Source: Protopterus annectens (Eukaryota > Chordata > Ceratodontiformes > Protopteridae). From it: 64,000 bases of DNA. The notes beneath the pieces were generated by a model. The model saw only the letters and a list, made by a program, of their open reading frames with translations, had not been told where the DNA came from and did not search any database. Positions 63,172-64,000 of the stretch are shown here, one piece after another (the first letter of the stretch is position 1; every line of letters starts with the position of its first letter). Position numbers and translations under genes: made by a program. Where the stretch lies: the NCBI RefSeq assembly GCF_019279795.1, contig NC_056732.1, forward strand, positions 1,071,693,438-1,071,757,437, written 5' to 3'.

Positions 63172-63441
63172 ATGGAGTACACCCAATGTGAAGGATTTGA
63201 TGTAGAAGGTCTAACACAGGTTACAGCACAGCAGGACGGAGTGAGTCCCCAAAGCAGGGAGAAACAGGAAGATCAGAAAACATATGAAGAAGAAATATGG
63301 ACAGGGGAAAGAAAAAGAGATTTAATATGGTGTAATATTTATGCAAAGGAGAAAGCAAAATTAAGCAATATAAAAAGAGCAGCACCCAAGATATTTGAAG
63401 GGAAATACAGACAAAGGAATCCGGACATGGACAAAAAATAA
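63172..63441 (+). CDS. Unidentified ORF, repeat unit 3 (89 aa)
   Basis: MEYTQCEGFDVEGLTQVTAQ then QDGVSPQSREKQEDQKTYEE and the IWTGERKRDLIWCNIYAKEK module. The frame is open upstream of the ATG for about ten codons (EIKETETEF), matching the unit 2 text KVEVKKTELEV. It ends at DKK-stop where unit 2 continues for about ten more residues. Confidence 0.45.
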   Translation: MEYTQCEGFDVEGLTQVTAQQDGVSPQSREKQEDQKTYEEEIWTGERKRDLIWCNIYAKEKAKLSNIKRAAPKIFEGKYRQRNPDMDKK

Positions 63442-63509
63442 GAAGACAAAGAGGAAAAGTAGAAAAGGAGATTAGTAATGGAGAAGTTAAAGAAACAGAA
63501 ACTGAGTTT

Positions 63510-63942
63510 ATGGAGTACACCCAATGTGAAGGATTCAGTGTAGAAAATCTAATTCAGAAATCACCACAACAGGATAGAGCAATGGACCTCCAAATTAAGG
63601 GGAAAGCAGTGGAACAGGAAGCAATTGGTCAGGTGTCACGAAGATATTTTGGATCCTTCCAAGGAAACCAGTATAAACATTTACTTGAAGCTGGACAGCA
63701 AGGAATAAAGAGGAAACTATGGAAACTCTGACAGTCAATGCTGAAGTGATAGGCCAGAGAGTTCCCATATAACAGAGCAATGGATGTCACTGGATGAAAC
63801 TGAACAAAATGTGCCACAGGAAGATGCAAGAGAACTTTCTATAGAATACCCGCAGGAAATTGAAAACAAAAAATGTGCCCCCAGTTTAGAAGAAAACGAA
63901 CTAAGAGAAGAGTTAATTGATTTAATAGAGATGGACTTATAA
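63510..63942 (+). pseudogene. Unidentified ORF, repeat unit 4 and downstream segment
   Basis: 63510-63731 starts as the repeat (MEYTQCEGFSVENLIQKSPQ) and then diverges to EAIGQVSRRYFGSFQGNQYK. Downstream, in another frame from about 63741 to 63942, a second open piece reads EQWMSLDETEQNVPQEDARE, EIENKKCAPSLEENELREEL and IDLIEMDL. After its stop, the next frame reads LIKINERNRLQKVNKIQKVR to the window edge. The acidic-then-basic layout recalls the region before the RT of some LINE ORFs, but I cannot name a family. Confidence 0.4.
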
Positions 63943-64000
63943 AAATCAATGAAAGAAATAGACTGCAGAAGGTCAATAAAATCCAAAAAGTCAGAAGTGT

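Larger units (their letters stand above)
62590..63735 (+). repeat. Coding-like tandem repeat, about 340-bp units
   Basis: Three to four units on the plus strand. The landmark GAAGGATTT/GAAGGATTC recurs at 62841, 63190 and 63528 (spacings 349 and 338). Unit bodies encode related peptides: EIWTWENDLLWCNIYTKEKA (about 62601), EIWTWKRKRDLKWCIIYAKE (62939) and EIWTGERKRDLIWCNIYAKE (63292), each followed by KAxLxNxKxAAPK and EKYRQR-type text. Units 1 and 2 differ by several silent codon changes (for example GCT/GCA and GCC/GCA in AAPK) and by an in-frame 6-base gap. This suggests past selection on the protein. The identity is unknown; a Myb/SANT-like helical domain is conceivable. Confidence 0.7.

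Overview
This window is vertebrate nuclear DNA built almost entirely of transposable elements. I recognise no intact host gene, RNA gene or CRISPR array. The mix points to a large-genome vertebrate: several tyrosine-recombinase (DIRS) retrotransposons of about 5.5 kb, a CR1-like LINE family with an SGNH-esterase ORF1, an L2/CR1-type LINE family, V-SINEs, a Tc1 transposon and short inverted-repeat transposons. A lungfish or an amphibian (salamander, caecilian) fits best; the V-SINEs slightly favour a fish-grade lineage such as lungfish. The organism is an inference from element families, not from a host gene.

Layout. 1-2545: minus-strand L2/CR1-type LINE. 3957-4100: microsatellite. 4141-5375: plus-strand LINE 3' end with a small DNA transposon inside. 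5437-6115: CR1 3' fragment. 6862-9545: minus-strand LINE with a 105-bp tandem array and a V-SINE inside. 12414-17905: DIRS-A, the best preserved element. 18168-18398: second V-SINE. 18676-22235 and 22615-25465: two CR1 copies on the plus strand. 26180-28405: a third CR1 copy, split by a 638-bp inverted-repeat element. 28378-38940: three DIRS elements or fragments on the minus strand (G, B, F), with a 337-bp inverted-repeat element in F. 38956-40870: a minus-strand CR1 copy with a recognisable esterase ORF1 and 5' monomer repeats. 40873-46408: DIRS-C. 47800-48810: CR1 fragment. 49575-49815: tRNA-derived SINE. 52490-52750: foldback repeat. 52850-59095: DIRS fragments E2, E1 and D, with a LINE tail between E1 and D. 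59096-60254: Tc1 element cut by DIRS-D. 60255-61270: microsatellites and a telomere-motif inverted-repeat element. 62590-63942: an unusual coding-like tandem repeat.

How the parts work together. In DIRS elements gag, RT/RNase H and a tyrosine recombinase lie between inverted terminal repeats, and an internal complementary region (ICR) lets a circular DNA intermediate form. DIRS-A, B and C show this plan directly. DIRS-A, C and D form one family; B, E1, E2 and F are more diverged. In CR1/L2 LINEs an ORF1 precedes an endonuclease-RT ORF2. Every autonomous copy here is broken by frameshifts, stops, deletions or lost catalytic residues.

The most unusual signals are (i) the repeated coding-like units at 62.6-63.7 kb with synonymous divergence, (ii) four inverted-repeat elements with GGGT-type ends and, in three, 8-9 bp target duplications, two of them carrying telomere-like TTAGGG blocks, (iii) a repeated CRE-plus-TATA arrangement in DIRS terminal repeats, and (iv) a SINE that shares its 3' tail with the resident LINE family.
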